Shown here: in pieces, positions 20,217 through 27,952 of the stretch
Position numbering within the stretch: the first letter of the stretch is position 1
Layout: each line of letters begins with the position of its first letter
Assembly (NCBI RefSeq): GCF_002968295.1
Contig: NZ_CP134399.1
Location: 1,550,001 to 1,614,000, forward strand
Length of the DNA: 64,000 nucleotides
Direction: 5' to 3'
Origin: Mycobacterium sp. ITM-2016-00317
Lineage (GTDB): Bacteria; Actinomycetota; Actinomycetes; Mycobacteriales; Mycobacteriaceae
Notes under the pieces: model-generated
Told to the model about the DNA's origin: nothing
The model's database searches: none
What the model saw: the letters and a program-made list of their open reading frames with translations, nothing else
Position numbers and translations under genes: made by a program

Positions 20217-20879
20217 ATGACAGACATAGGCGGGTCGGCTGTGAAGGCGACCCTGGAAGCAGACACCCCGGCGCGGGAGGAGTCCGACGCCGAGCTGACT
20301 GCCCGGTTCGAGCGGGACGCCATCCCACTGCTCGACCAGCTCTACGGCGGCGCGTTGCGGATGACGCGCAATCCCGCCGACGCCGAGGACCTGTTGCAGG
20401 AGACGATGGTCAAGGCCTACTCCGGATTCCGCTCGTTCCGTGAGGGCACCAACCTCAAGGCGTGGCTGTACCGGATCCTGACCAACACCTACATCAACAG
20501 CTACCGCAAGAAACAGCGCCAGCCTTCGGAGTACCCGACCGAGGAGATCACCGACTGGCAGCTGGCGGCCAACGCCGAGCACTCGTCGACCGGGCTGCGG
20601 TCGGCGGAGGTGGAGGCGCTGGAGGCACTTCCCGACAACGAGATCAAAGAAGCGCTGCAAGCGCTGCCGGAAGACTTCCGGATGGCGGTGTACTACGCCG
20701 ACGTCGAAGGCTTCCCGTACAAGGAGATCGCCGAAATCATGGACACGCCGATCGGAACGGTGATGTCGCGGCTGCACCGCGGCAGACGCCAACTGCGCGA
20801 ACTGCTGGCCGATGTGGCCCGCGACCGCGGCTTCCTCCGGGGTGAGAAGCTCGATGCGCCGGAGGAGGTGACGTCATGA
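20217..20879 (+). CDS. sigH: ECF sigma factor SigH (thiol/heat stress)
   Basis: A 220-residue group 4 sigma factor that directs RNA polymerase to thioredoxin, protease and heat-shock promoters after thiol oxidation or heat. Region 2 includes [19 protein letters not shown] and [17 protein letters not shown]; region 4 includes [19 protein letters not shown] and [17 protein letters not shown]. The ATG at 20217 aligns with the usual family start but has a poorly placed ribosome site. An in-frame ATG at 20121, 7-12 bases after AGAAGGGG, would give a 252-residue form, and the GTG at 20205 is another option. The stop overlaps the rshA start (ATGA), coupling sigma and anti-sigma synthesis. Confidence 0.95.
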   Translation: MTDIGGSAVKATLEADTPAREESDAELTARFERDAIPLLDQLYGGALRMTRNPADAEDLLQETMVKAYSGFRSFREGTNLKAWLYRILTNTYINSYRKKQRQPSEYPTEEITDWQLAANAEHSSTGLRSAEVEALEALPDNEIKEALQALPEDFRMAVYYADVEGFPYKEIAEIMDTPIGTVMSRLHRGRRQLRELLADVARDRGFLRGEKLDAPEEVTS

Positions 20880-21220
20880 GTGACACCGAGAAGTCGGCGG
20901 GGGTATCCGCGGGGTCGGGCGGTCCTGGGCACGACGAGCGCTGGACACCGCCGGTCGGTCCGGTCGACCCGGAGCATCCCGAGTGCGCGGCGGTGATCGC
21001 CGAGGTGTGGACCCTGCTGGACGGGGAGTGCACGGTGGAGACCCGGGACAAGCTCCGCCAGCACCTCGAAGAATGCCCCGCGTGCCTGCGGCATTACGGC
21101 ATGGAGGAGCGGGTCAAGCGCCTGATCGCGGCCAAGTGCAGCGGTGAGCGCGCCCCCGAGGGGCTGCGGGAACGGCTGCGCATCCAGATCAGCCAGACCA
21201 CCATCGTTCGCCGGAGCTAG
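20876..21220 (+). CDS. rshA: Zinc-associated anti-sigma factor RshA
   Basis: A 114-residue redox-sensing anti-sigma factor that binds SigH under reducing conditions and releases it on disulfide formation. The zinc motif HLEECPAC (HxxxCxxC) lies near residues 63-70, inside a helix bundle. The N-terminal 30 residues are low-complexity Gly/Pro-rich. It overlaps sigH by four bases. The pair matches Rv3223c and its downstream RshA gene. Confidence 0.94.
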   Translation: MSDTEKSAGVSAGSGGPGHDERWTPPVGPVDPEHPECAAVIAEVWTLLDGECTVETRDKLRQHLEECPACLRHYGMEERVKRLIAAKCSGERAPEGLRERLRIQISQTTIVRRS

Positions 21221-21260
21221 CCGCTCCGACAGCAGACACGTTCCGACAGCAGACACAAAG

Positions 21261-21291
21261 CCGCCCGGCCTCCCACAGGAGTGCCGGGCGG
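21261..21291. terminator. Terminator between rshA and the bL37 gene
   Basis: A 9-bp stem (21261-21269 with 21283-21291) closes a 13-nt loop between two convergent genes. It is GC-only in the stem and lacks a long T run, but its location 40 bases after rshA supports a terminator role. Confidence 0.6.
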
Positions 21292-21311
21292 TGTGCTCTT
21301 CCGAGCGAGGG

Positions 21312-21407
21312 TCAGCGGCCGACTGACTTCGAACCCGCGTTGGGACGCTTGCCGTGGTTGGCCTTCGAGTGCTTGCGGTCGCGCTTCTTACGGCCACGCT
21401 TGGCCAT
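21312..21407 (-). CDS. Ribosomal protein bL37, tiny basic large-subunit protein
   Basis: A 31-codon gene encoding a protein that begins MAKRGRKKRDRKHSKANHGK and continues RPNAGSKSVGR. It is almost entirely Lys/Arg/His/Asn, as expected for a peptide buried in 23S rRNA. The first 24 residues match the small mycobacterial 50S protein described from ribosome structures and named bL37, usually 24 residues long. Here seven more residues follow before the stop. CTGGAGGT six bases before the ATG is a good ribosome site. The gene is easily missed because of its size. Confidence 0.85.
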   Translation of the reverse strand: MAKRGRKKRDRKHSKANHGKRPNAGSKSVGR

Positions 21408-21579
21408 GGTGTACCTCCAGGTCGTTGAATGGAACCGACCCGCTCGGCGGGTCACGGTGGTCCCATTGTCGCATGCGCCGGCGACACCGCCGTCCCGGCG
21501 GGGCGCTGACCGGCGACATCCCCAAGGCGGTGTGGTTCGATAGACCGGTCCGGCACCAGTGGAAGTGAGTGGGGTGAAG

Positions 21580-21795
21580 ATGGCCGAGGACGTTCGCGCG
21601 GAAATCGTGGCCAGTGTGCTCGAGGTCGTGGTTCACGAAGGCGATCAGATCGGCGAAGGCGACACCCTGGTGCTGCTGGAGTCGATGAAGATGGAGATCC
21701 CGGTGCTCGCCGAGGTCGCCGGCACGATCAGCAAGGTCAGCGTGTCCGTCGGCGACGTCATTCAGGCCGGCGACCTGATCGCGGTCATCAGCTGA
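21580..21795 (+). CDS. Small biotinylated carrier protein (TB7.3, Rv3221c-like)
   Basis: A 71-residue biotinyl/lipoyl attachment domain. The biotinylated lysine is in the canonical ESMKMEIP motif in the middle of the protein, flanked by two symmetric beta hairpins. It has no carboxylase domains, so it is a free-standing biotin carrier; its partner is unknown, although an acyl-CoA carboxylase is a natural guess. The ATG at 21580 gives MAEDVRAEIVASVLEVVV, the known family start. The 172-bp gap from the divergent bL37 gene contains a 7-bp-stem hairpin at 21437-21453. Confidence 0.93.
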   Translation: MAEDVRAEIVASVLEVVVHEGDQIGEGDTLVLLESMKMEIPVLAEVAGTISKVSVSVGDVIQAGDLIAVIS

Positions 21796-21843
21796 CCCGC
21801 CGACCCGAACGAGTTCCCGCCGATCCGCTGCCGGGCGTAGGCC

Positions 21844-23334
21844 ATGTCGACCCTCGGTGACCTGCTCGCCGAGCACACGGTGCTGCCCGGCACCGCCGTC
21901 GACCATCTGCACGCCGTGGTGGGCGAGTGGCAGCTGCTGGCCGACCTGTCGTTCGCCGACTACCTGATGTGGGTGCAGCGCGACGACGACATGCTGGTGT
22001 GCGTCGCCCAGGTCCGGCCGAACACCGCGCCCACGGTGCTGCTCGCCGACGCGGTCGGCACCCTCGCCGAACCCGAGGACATCCCGATCGTCGCCGCCGC
22101 GTTCCGCTCCGGCGACATCGGACGCGTCACCATCGACGGCCAGTACGGCGCGCCGGGGCTGAACGTCGAGGCCGTGCCCGTGCGGCACGGCAGCGACGTG
22201 GTGGCCGTGCTGACCCACCAGACGTCACTGGCGCCACGTCAGGTCAGCCCGCTGGAAGCGGCGTACGTCGACTGCGCGGGTGATCTGCTGCAGATGCTGT
22301 CGGAGGGCACCTTCCCCAACGTCGGGGACCTGGCGATGTCCCGCTCCAGCCCGCGTGCCGGGGACGGGTTCATCCGCCTCGACGAGGCGGGGGTGGTCAC
22401 CTTCGCCAGCCCGAACGCAATCTCGGCCTATCACCGGATGGGGTTGAACGCGGAGTTGGAGGGCCACGATCTCGTCGGGGTGACCCGGCCGCTGATCTCC
22501 GATCCGTTCGAGGCTCAGGAACTGGCCAACCACGTCCGTGATTCGCTCGCTGGCGGCTCGAGCATGCGGATGGAGGTGGATGCCGGGGGCGCCACCGTTC
22601 TGCTGCGTACGTTGCCGCTGGGGGCTCATGGAGTGGCGATGGGCGCTGCGGTGCTGATCCGTGACGTCACCGAGGTCAAGCGCCGGGACCGGGCGCTGCT
22701 GTCGAAGGACGCGACGATCCGCGAGATCCACCACCGGGTGAAGAACAACCTGCAGACCGTCGCGGCGCTGCTGCGGCTGCAGGCGCGGCGGACCAACAAC
22801 CCCGAGGGGCGCGAGGCGCTGATGGAATCGGTCCGCCGGGTCTCGTCGATCGCGCTGGTACACGACGCGCTGTCGATGTCGGTCGACGAAGAGGTCAACC
22901 TCGACGAGGTGATCGACCGCATCCTGCCGATCATGAACGACGTCGCTGCGGTGGACTCGCCGATCCGGATCAACCGCCTCGGTGACCTCGGCGTCCTCGA
23001 CGCCGATCGCGCCACCGCGATGATCATGGTCATCACGGAACTGGTGCAGAACGCGATCGAGCACGCATTCGACACCACCGCGCCGCAGGGGTGCGTGACG
23101 ATTCGGGCGCAGCGTTCCGCCCGCTGGCTCGACGTAGTGGTCCACGACGACGGGCGCGGGCTACCCGAGGGATTCAGCCTGGAGAAGTCCGACCGGCTCG
23201 GTCTGCAGATCGTGCGGACGCTGGTGTCGGCCGAGTTGGACGGTTCGCTCGGTATGCACAACGCGACGGACGGCGGCACCGATGTCATTCTGCGAGTGCC
23301 GATCGGCAGGCGCGTGCGAGTCAGTCAATACTGA
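21844..23334 (+). CDS. pdtaS: Sensor histidine kinase PdtaS
   Basis: A 496-residue soluble histidine kinase of the PdtaS-PdtaR system. The response regulator PdtaR is an RNA-binding ANTAR protein encoded elsewhere. Domains are an N-terminal GAF (to about 150), a PAS domain (about 180-290), a HisKA_2 dimerisation domain with the phosphoacceptor in REIHHRVKNN (His near 296-297), and a HATPase with ELVQNAIEHAF and DDGRGLP. No membrane segment is seen, so it senses a cytoplasmic signal. It follows the biotin-carrier gene after 48 bases. The gene matches Rv3220c. Confidence 0.94.
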   Translation: MSTLGDLLAEHTVLPGTAVDHLHAVVGEWQLLADLSFADYLMWVQRDDDMLVCVAQVRPNTAPTVLLADAVGTLAEPEDIPIVAAAFRSGDIGRVTIDGQYGAPGLNVEAVPVRHGSDVVAVLTHQTSLAPRQVSPLEAAYVDCAGDLLQMLSEGTFPNVGDLAMSRSSPRAGDGFIRLDEAGVVTFASPNAISAYHRMGLNAELEGHDLVGVTRPLISDPFEAQELANHVRDSLAGGSSMRMEVDAGGATVLLRTLPLGAHGVAMGAAVLIRDVTEVKRRDRALLSKDATIREIHHRVKNNLQTVAALLRLQARRTNNPEGREALMESVRRVSSIALVHDALSMSVDEEVNLDEVIDRILPIMNDVAAVDSPIRINRLGDLGVLDADRATAMIMVITELVQNAIEHAFDTTAPQGCVTIRAQRSARWLDVVVHDDGRGLPEGFSLEKSDRLGLQIVRTLVSAELDGSLGMHNATDGGTDVILRVPIGRRVRVSQY

Positions 23335-23391
23335 CGCTCCGTGCCATTTTCTCGGAATGACCCAATTCAAATGAATTGTTCGCACATAGTT

Positions 23392-23417
23392 ACGGCCCCG
23401 ACATTCGTCGGGGCCGT
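23392..23417. terminator. Bidirectional terminator between pdtaS and whiB1
   Basis: An 11-bp perfect stem (23392-23402 with 23407-23417) closes an ATTC loop, between two convergent genes. An additional AT-rich palindrome, CAATTCA-AA-TGAATTG, lies at 23363-23378 on the pdtaS side. Confidence 0.85.
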
Positions 23418-23439
23418 CGCTTTGTTCGCCGGGAAAGGA

Positions 23440-23694
23440 TCAGACTCCGGTGCGGGCCTTGGTCCTGGCGTTGCGACGCTTGAGCGCGCGGCGCTCGTCC
23501 TCGCTCATGCCGCCCCACACGCCGGCGTCCTGTCCGGACTCCAAAGCCCAGCTCAGGCACTCAGCGGTGACCGGGCAGCGGTTGCAGACGAGCTTCGCAT
23601 CAGCGATTTGGGCAAGCGCCGGGCCGCTGTTTCCCACGGGGAAGAACAGCTCCGGATCCTCGTCCCGACAGACCGCCTTGTGGCGCCAATCCAT
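23440..23694 (-). CDS. whiB1: WhiB1 iron-sulfur transcription factor
   Basis: An 84-residue Wbl protein. It carries a nitric-oxide-reactive [4Fe-4S] cluster and binds sigma A region 4 to act as an essential regulator. The four cluster cysteines are Cys9, Cys37, Cys40 and Cys46; the GVWGG turn follows, and the basic DNA-binding tail is RRALKRRNARTKAR. The ATG at 23694 gives the standard length, and GAGGAG lies upstream at a slightly long distance. The frame is open further upstream but those codons are leader. A CRP-like site lies about 152-167 bases upstream of the start. Confidence 0.97.
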   Translation of the reverse strand: MDWRHKAVCRDEDPELFFPVGNSGPALAQIADAKLVCNRCPVTAECLSWALESGQDAGVWGGMSEDERRALKRRNARTKARTGV

Positions 23695-23845
23695 AAGATC
23701 AAACTCCTCGTCAATGTGTAACTGTGCGCAGCACGGCGCACTAGCTTTTTTACTTCGGCTGTTAACGCAAGCGCACAAATGTTTCCGCGCTGTTGCATCC
23801 GATGCTTTCACAGGCTGAACAGATGTCAATAGAACTCGGTTAACT

Positions 23846-23861
23846 CGTGGGCTATCTCACT
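23846..23861. promoter_or_regulatory. CRP/cAMP-receptor-type binding site upstream of whiB1
   Basis: Read on the minus strand the site is AGTGAGATAGCCCACG, a GTGA-N6-CCAC dyad close to the mycobacterial CRP (Rv3676) consensus. The M. tuberculosis whiB1 promoter is known to be controlled by CRP through such a site. The 279-bp stretch from 23695 to 23973 otherwise holds no gene I can support; it is relatively AT-rich promoter and leader sequence. Confidence 0.65.
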
Positions 23862-23973
23862 ACAAAGGTCCGTTTACGACTAGCTAACTCCGTTGTACTA
23901 CGATCTATCCATCTGCGCTCTAAACCGTCGGCGTGAGCTTCCCCGACGGGCGCATCTCCCCAGTTCAGAGCGG

Positions 23974-24930
23974 TTATCGGCCCATTTTCGGTGACGGCGC
24001 GACCACCCGCAGAGCATTGGGTACGGCGGTGAACCGCATCGTTTTCCGCTCCCCGACGTAATCTCCGTCGATCTGGCACGCGACCGGGGTGTCCGAGGTC
24101 ACCTGCAGCCATGCGAGGTCGTCGTCGCGGACCAGATGCCGGGCCGCCAGCGTCGGTTTACGGGACAGCATCTGCCGCACCAGGCCCAGATTCGCCCAGA
24201 TGTTCATGCTGGTGGTGGCGAACACACCCAGCCCCGTCTCGAAGGTGGTGTCCGGGTTGGTCCACACGGGGCGGGCGTTGGCATACGTCCAGGGGCTGGA
24301 GTTGGACACGAACGCGAAATGGACGTCGGGGACGGGCTCCCGGTCGGGCAGATGCAGCGTCAGCGTCGGCTCACGGCGGGCGCTGGCCAGCATCTCCCGG
24401 ATCGCGACCCGGATGTAGCGCGACGCGGTGACCTTGCGGCCCTTGGCCCGCTGGGCCTCGACCGCGGCGACGACGTCCCCGTCGACGCCCATGCCCGCGG
24501 TGAACACCGCCCAACGCTCCTGGCAGTCCATCAGGCCGATGCGCCGACAGGACCCGCTGCGCCGGTAATCGCCGAGCAGGTCGACGAGCTGGTTGGTCGC
24601 CTCGGTCGGGTCGGGGCTGATGCCCAGCGCGCGGGCGAACACGTTGGCCGACCCGCCGGGCACCACCCCGACCGCCGGTCCGTCCGCACCTGGTCCGCAC
24701 TGCGCGAGAATGCCGTTGACCACCTCGTTCACCGTGCCGTCGCCGCCGTGCACGATCAGCACGTCGACCCCGTCATGCGCGGCCTGCTGCGCGATCTCTA
24801 TGGCGTGGCCGCGGTGATCGGTGTGGGCGACGGTCAACCGGACCCGGCTTTCCAGCGCGTGGGCCAACAGGTCACGGCCGGCCGGTGTCGTCGACGTCGC
24901 ATTGGGGTTCACGATCAGCACGGCACGCAC
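23974..24930 (-). CDS. Diacylglycerol kinase-family lipid kinase (Rv3218-like)
   Basis: A 318-residue protein with the DAGK catalytic motif HGGDGTVNEVVNGI near residue 60 and the second Gly-rich motif PGGSANVFARALGIS. The N-terminal MRAVLIVNPNA strand is typical. Relatives phosphorylate diacylglycerol or other lipid alcohols with ATP at the inner membrane; the true substrate is undetermined. The start is the GTG at 24930. It lies upstream of and in the same direction as whiB1, as Rv3218 does relative to Rv3219. The catabolic block starts 40 bases beyond its start codon. Confidence 0.88.
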   Translation of the reverse strand: MRAVLIVNPNATSTTPAGRDLLAHALESRVRLTVAHTDHRGHAIEIAQQAAHDGVDVLIVHGGDGTVNEVVNGILAQCGPGADGPAVGVVPGGSANVFARALGISPDPTEATNQLVDLLGDYRRSGSCRRIGLMDCQERWAVFTAGMGVDGDVVAAVEAQRAKGRKVTASRYIRVAIREMLASARREPTLTLHLPDREPVPDVHFAFVSNSSPWTYANARPVWTNPDTTFETGLGVFATTSMNIWANLGLVRQMLSRKPTLAARHLVRDDDLAWLQVTSDTPVACQIDGDYVGERKTMRFTAVPNALRVVAPSPKMGR

Positions 24931-24970
24931 GGAGGGTCAGCCTAACGGGGCCAGGCGTCTGCGATGAGCG

Positions 24971-25336
24971 TTACTCGTCGGCGAGCACACCGGCCGCGAT
25001 CCGGAAGGCCGTGTTGGCGTCCGGAACGCCGCAGTAGACCGCGGTCTGCAGCAGCACTTCCTTGATCTCGTCGACGGTCAGGCCGTTGCGGCGGGCGGCG
25101 CGCACATGCATCGCGAGTTCGTCGTGGTGGCCCCGGGCCACCAGCGCGGTGAGCGTGACCATCGAACGCGACCTGCGGTCCAGGCCCGGGCGGGTCCAGA
25201 TCTCGCCCCATGCGTAGCGCGTGATGAAGTCCTGGAACTCGGCGGTGAAGTCGGTGGTGGCCGCGATCGCGCGGTCGACGTGGGCGTCGCCGAGAACCGC
25301 TCTGCGCACGGCCATTCCGTCGTCGTGGGTGCTCAT
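24971..25336 (-). CDS. pcaC: 4-carboxymuconolactone decarboxylase
   Basis: A 121-residue AhpD-like all-helical protein that converts gamma-carboxymuconolactone to beta-ketoadipate enol-lactone. Motifs GEIWTRPGLDRRSRSM, HVRAARRNGLTVDEIKEVLLQTAVYCGVPDAN and the catalytic-region GHHDEL are those of PcaC, not of peroxiredoxin-reducing AhpD (no CxxC). It is the last gene of the pcaHGBC operon; its ATG overlaps the pcaB stop. There is no fused PcaD hydrolase domain and no pcaD nearby, so the next step must be encoded elsewhere. Confidence 0.94.
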   Translation of the reverse strand: MSTHDDGMAVRRAVLGDAHVDRAIAATTDFTAEFQDFITRYAWGEIWTRPGLDRRSRSMVTLTALVARGHHDELAMHVRAARRNGLTVDEIKEVLLQTAVYCGVPDANTAFRIAAGVLADE

Positions 25337-26535
25337 GAGTTCTCCTCGAGGTAGGTCGCGGCGCGGTACAGGGCCGCCTCGACCAGCGGGTAGGTGGCGC
25401 CGAGGTACGCGCCGCCGGGCGCGTGCCCCGCCGTCTCGGCCATGGTCTGCTGTTCGGCCGTGACACCTTGGGCGGCAGCCAGATTGGCCGACGCGCGGGC
25501 GGGGTCGAAGCGAAGGCCGGTGAGAAGGTCGGTGGCGTGATGCGCCGCGACGACCGCGTGACGGACCAGGGTGCGCAGTGGCGCCCACTCGGCATGCCAG
25601 CCGCCGTCGGCGCGTTCGTCGACAGAGGCTGCCGAAGCCGCGTGCAGTGCGGCGGCCAGCGGGGGAGCGGCGAGCGCGGTGCGCCGCAGCAGCACCGCCA
25701 GCACCGGATTGTTCTTGTGCGGCATCGTCGACGAGCCGCCGCCGGAGCCCTCGGCGAACTCGCCGATCTCGCTGCGGCCGCCGAGGGCGATGTCGTTGGC
25801 GAGGTGACCCCAGCAATCGCACGCCGTCACCAGCGCGTCGCCGGCGCGGGTCAGCCGTGAGCGGGACGTGTGCCACGGAAGTGCCGGGGCCAGAGCCAGT
25901 TTCGCGGCCAGCGCGTCGGACAGTGTCAGCGCCTTGTCGACGGACCCGGTGAGCTCGGCGGCCGCCGCCATGGTGCCCGCCGCGCCACCGGCCTGGACCG
26001 CGGGCGCGGGGACGCAGGCGAGCGTGTCGGTGGCGTCGAGGACCGCGCCGAGCCATCCGGCGAACTTCATCCCCGCCGTGCCCGGCAGCGCGGGCTGGGT
26101 GAGCGTGCGGGTGAGCATCGGCGCGCTCCGGTGCGTGCGCACCGTCGCGGCCAGGATGCGCACCTGCGCGGTGAGCTGCCCCCGCACCTCTTTCAGCGCA
26201 TCGCGCAGGCACAGCATCAGCGCGGTGTCCACCACGTCCTGACTCGTCAGGCCGCGGTGCAACCAGTGCGCGGTGTCGTCTCCGGTGCGTGAGCGCAGCA
26301 TCGCGACAAGACCGGTGACCGGGTTCCCGTCCTTGTCTGCGCCTGCCGCCACGGTCTCTCTGTCCCCGTCCCGCACGAGTGGGCCCAGCTCGGCGGCGGC
26401 CGAGGCGGGCGCGACGTGGTGCTCGACAAGCACTGTCAGCCAGGCATTCTCGACGGCGACCAGCGCATCGAAGAACGCGCCGTCGCTCATCAGCGAACCG
26501 GCGCGATGGTCTCCCGGCCAGAACAGGTCGGTCAC
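25333..26535 (-). CDS. pcaB: 3-carboxy-cis,cis-muconate cycloisomerase
   Basis: A 400-residue member of the aspartase/fumarase superfamily. It lactonises beta-carboxymuconate to gamma-carboxymuconolactone. The superfamily signature GSSTMPHKNNPVLAVLLRR is intact, as are the early GLTSQDVVDTA stretch and the helical core. It has no C-terminal extension. The GTG start overlaps the pcaG stop and its stop overlaps pcaC, so all four pca genes are translationally linked. Confidence 0.94.
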   Translation of the reverse strand: MTDLFWPGDHRAGSLMSDGAFFDALVAVENAWLTVLVEHHVAPASAAAELGPLVRDGDRETVAAGADKDGNPVTGLVAMLRSRTGDDTAHWLHRGLTSQDVVDTALMLCLRDALKEVRGQLTAQVRILAATVRTHRSAPMLTRTLTQPALPGTAGMKFAGWLGAVLDATDTLACVPAPAVQAGGAAGTMAAAAELTGSVDKALTLSDALAAKLALAPALPWHTSRSRLTRAGDALVTACDCWGHLANDIALGGRSEIGEFAEGSGGGSSTMPHKNNPVLAVLLRRTALAAPPLAAALHAASAASVDERADGGWHAEWAPLRTLVRHAVVAAHHATDLLTGLRFDPARASANLAAAQGVTAEQQTMAETAGHAPGGAYLGATYPLVEAALYRAATYLEENS

Positions 26536-27092
26536 GGTCGGTGCCCCGGGTACCGCAGGAACACCGTCTCGTCGGGGCCCTGCAGCGACACATCGAAGCG
26601 CAGCCCGGTGCCGTCGCGGCCGGCGATCAGGGTGCGGCGGCGGTCATCGGGCAGCGAGCACAGGAAAGGGTCCGCCGCCAGCGCCGGGCCGGGCACATAG
26701 GCGCGGGTGAACAGGCGGTTGAGCAGCCCGCGGCCGAACACCGTGACGAGGATGAACGCGGCCCTGCCGGGCTCGGCGGGCCCGGGTTCGACCGTCGAGA
26801 AGCTGTAGTGCCCCGCGTCGTCGGTGGCGGCGCGCCCCCAGCCGGTGAACGTCCAGCCGTCGCGGTGCAGGGATCCTGCCGAGCGCGGCACACGGCCTTC
26901 GTCGTCGGCCTGCCAGATCTCCAGCAGCGCGTCGCGCACCGGTTCGCCTGCCCCGTCGGTGACGGTGCCGTGGAAGCGGATCGCGCCGGGAGCCTGTGGC
27001 GGAATCAGTTCGGCGCCAAGGCTGTACGGCAGTGCATAGCCGTAGAACGGGCCGATGGTCTGGCCCGGCGTCGGGGCGAGAAGCGTACTCAC
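26532..27092 (-). CDS. pcaG: Protocatechuate 3,4-dioxygenase alpha subunit
   Basis: A 186-residue intradiol dioxygenase subunit. The N-terminal PTPGQTIGPFYGYAL is typical for the alpha chain, and the beta-sandwich core includes LLEIWQADDEGR. The iron-ligating Tyr and His residues are absent, as expected: the alpha chain supports the beta chain and closes the active site. The GTG start overlaps the pcaH stop. Overlap and 1:1 arrangement fit the hetero-oligomeric enzyme. Confidence 0.94.
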   Translation of the reverse strand: MSTLLAPTPGQTIGPFYGYALPYSLGAELIPPQAPGAIRFHGTVTDGAGEPVRDALLEIWQADDEGRVPRSAGSLHRDGWTFTGWGRAATDDAGHYSFSTVEPGPAEPGRAAFILVTVFGRGLLNRLFTRAYVPGPALAADPFLCSLPDDRRRTLIAGRDGTGLRFDVSLQGPDETVFLRYPGHRP

Positions 27093-27883
27093 TGGTCGTC
27101 CTCCTCGGGGTCGTCGCGCGGGGTGCGTGCCGGGCCGGTCAGCACGATGTCCCAGCGGTATCCGGTGCACCATTCGTGGGTGCTGACGTCGTGGTCGTAG
27201 GTGGCGACCAGTCGTTCGCGCGCCTTCTGGTCGGTGATGGACTGGTAGATCGGGTCGAACCTGAACAGGGGGTCTCCCGGAAAGTACATCTGGGTGATCA
27301 TCCGCTGGGTGAAATCGGTTCCGAACAACGAGAAGTGGATGTGGGCGGGACGCCAGGCGTTGCGGTGGTTCTTCCACGGATACGGGCCGGGCTTGATGGT
27401 GGTGAACGCATAGGTGCCGTCGTCGCCGGTCAGGCAGCGACCCACGCCGGTGAAATTGGGATCCAGCGGCGCGCGGTGCTGATCGCGTTGGTGCACATAG
27501 CGTCCCGCGGCGTTGGCCTGCCAGATCTCGACCAGCTGTCGGCGTACCGGCCGTCCCTCGCCGTCGACGATGCGTCCCGTGACGACCATCCGTTCGCCGA
27601 GCGGGTCACCGTGGTGCTGGATGGTCAGATCGGACTCGAGCGCGTGCACGTCGGAATGACCGAAGGCCGGCGTCCACAACTCGATGCCCTCCGGGTCGGC
27701 CTGCTGCAGGTTCTTCGTCGGGTGCCGCAGCAGGCTGCTGCGGTAGGGCGGGTAATCCAGTCGGGGTTGGGTCTCCTCGGCGCCGGACCGCAGATAGGCG
27801 GACTCGATCGCCGCGATCTCGGTGTTGATCTCCGTCTGGGACGCCGCCGCGCTGTCGGGGTTGCTGTCGACGATCGCTGTCAT
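27089..27883 (-). CDS. pcaH: Protocatechuate 3,4-dioxygenase beta subunit
   Basis: The 264-residue catalytic subunit. It cleaves protocatechuate between its two hydroxyl groups to beta-carboxymuconate with O2 and Fe(III). The ligands are visible as Tyr in AAGRYVHQ, Tyr in PGPYPWKN, and the two histidines in RPAHIHFSLFG. The typical LVEIWQANAAGRY motif precedes them. It is the first gene of the operon. Its promoter faces the divergent IclR gene across 69 bp. Confidence 0.96.
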   Translation of the reverse strand: MTAIVDSNPDSAAASQTEINTEIAAIESAYLRSGAEETQPRLDYPPYRSSLLRHPTKNLQQADPEGIELWTPAFGHSDVHALESDLTIQHHGDPLGERMVVTGRIVDGEGRPVRRQLVEIWQANAAGRYVHQRDQHRAPLDPNFTGVGRCLTGDDGTYAFTTIKPGPYPWKNHRNAWRPAHIHFSLFGTDFTQRMITQMYFPGDPLFRFDPIYQSITDQKARERLVATYDHDVSTHEWCTGYRWDIVLTGPARTPRDDPEEDDQ

Positions 27884-27926
27884 GTCCTGACACTAGGTCG
27901 ACCCGACGGCCCGGCAGAAGACTACG

Positions 27927-27943
27927 CTTTCGCTCAGCGGAAG
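27927..27943. promoter_or_regulatory. Possible IclR-type operator between pcaH and its regulator
   Basis: CTTTCGC and GCGGAAG form an inverted repeat with one mismatch around a TCA centre, in the 69-bp divergent region. The position would let one protein act on both promoters. The sequence match to known PcaR sites is not established. Confidence 0.35.
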
Positions 27944-27952
27944 GATTCTGCG

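Noticed and set aside
21431..21460. Possible SigH promoter (GGAACC) in front of the biotin-carrier gene
   Set aside because: No GTT-type -10 element lies at a 16-20 base spacing, so the match is only half a promoter.
23695..23973. A small RNA gene in the whiB1 upstream region
   Set aside because: There is no clear promoter plus terminator pair; a promoter and long leader for whiB1 explain the region.
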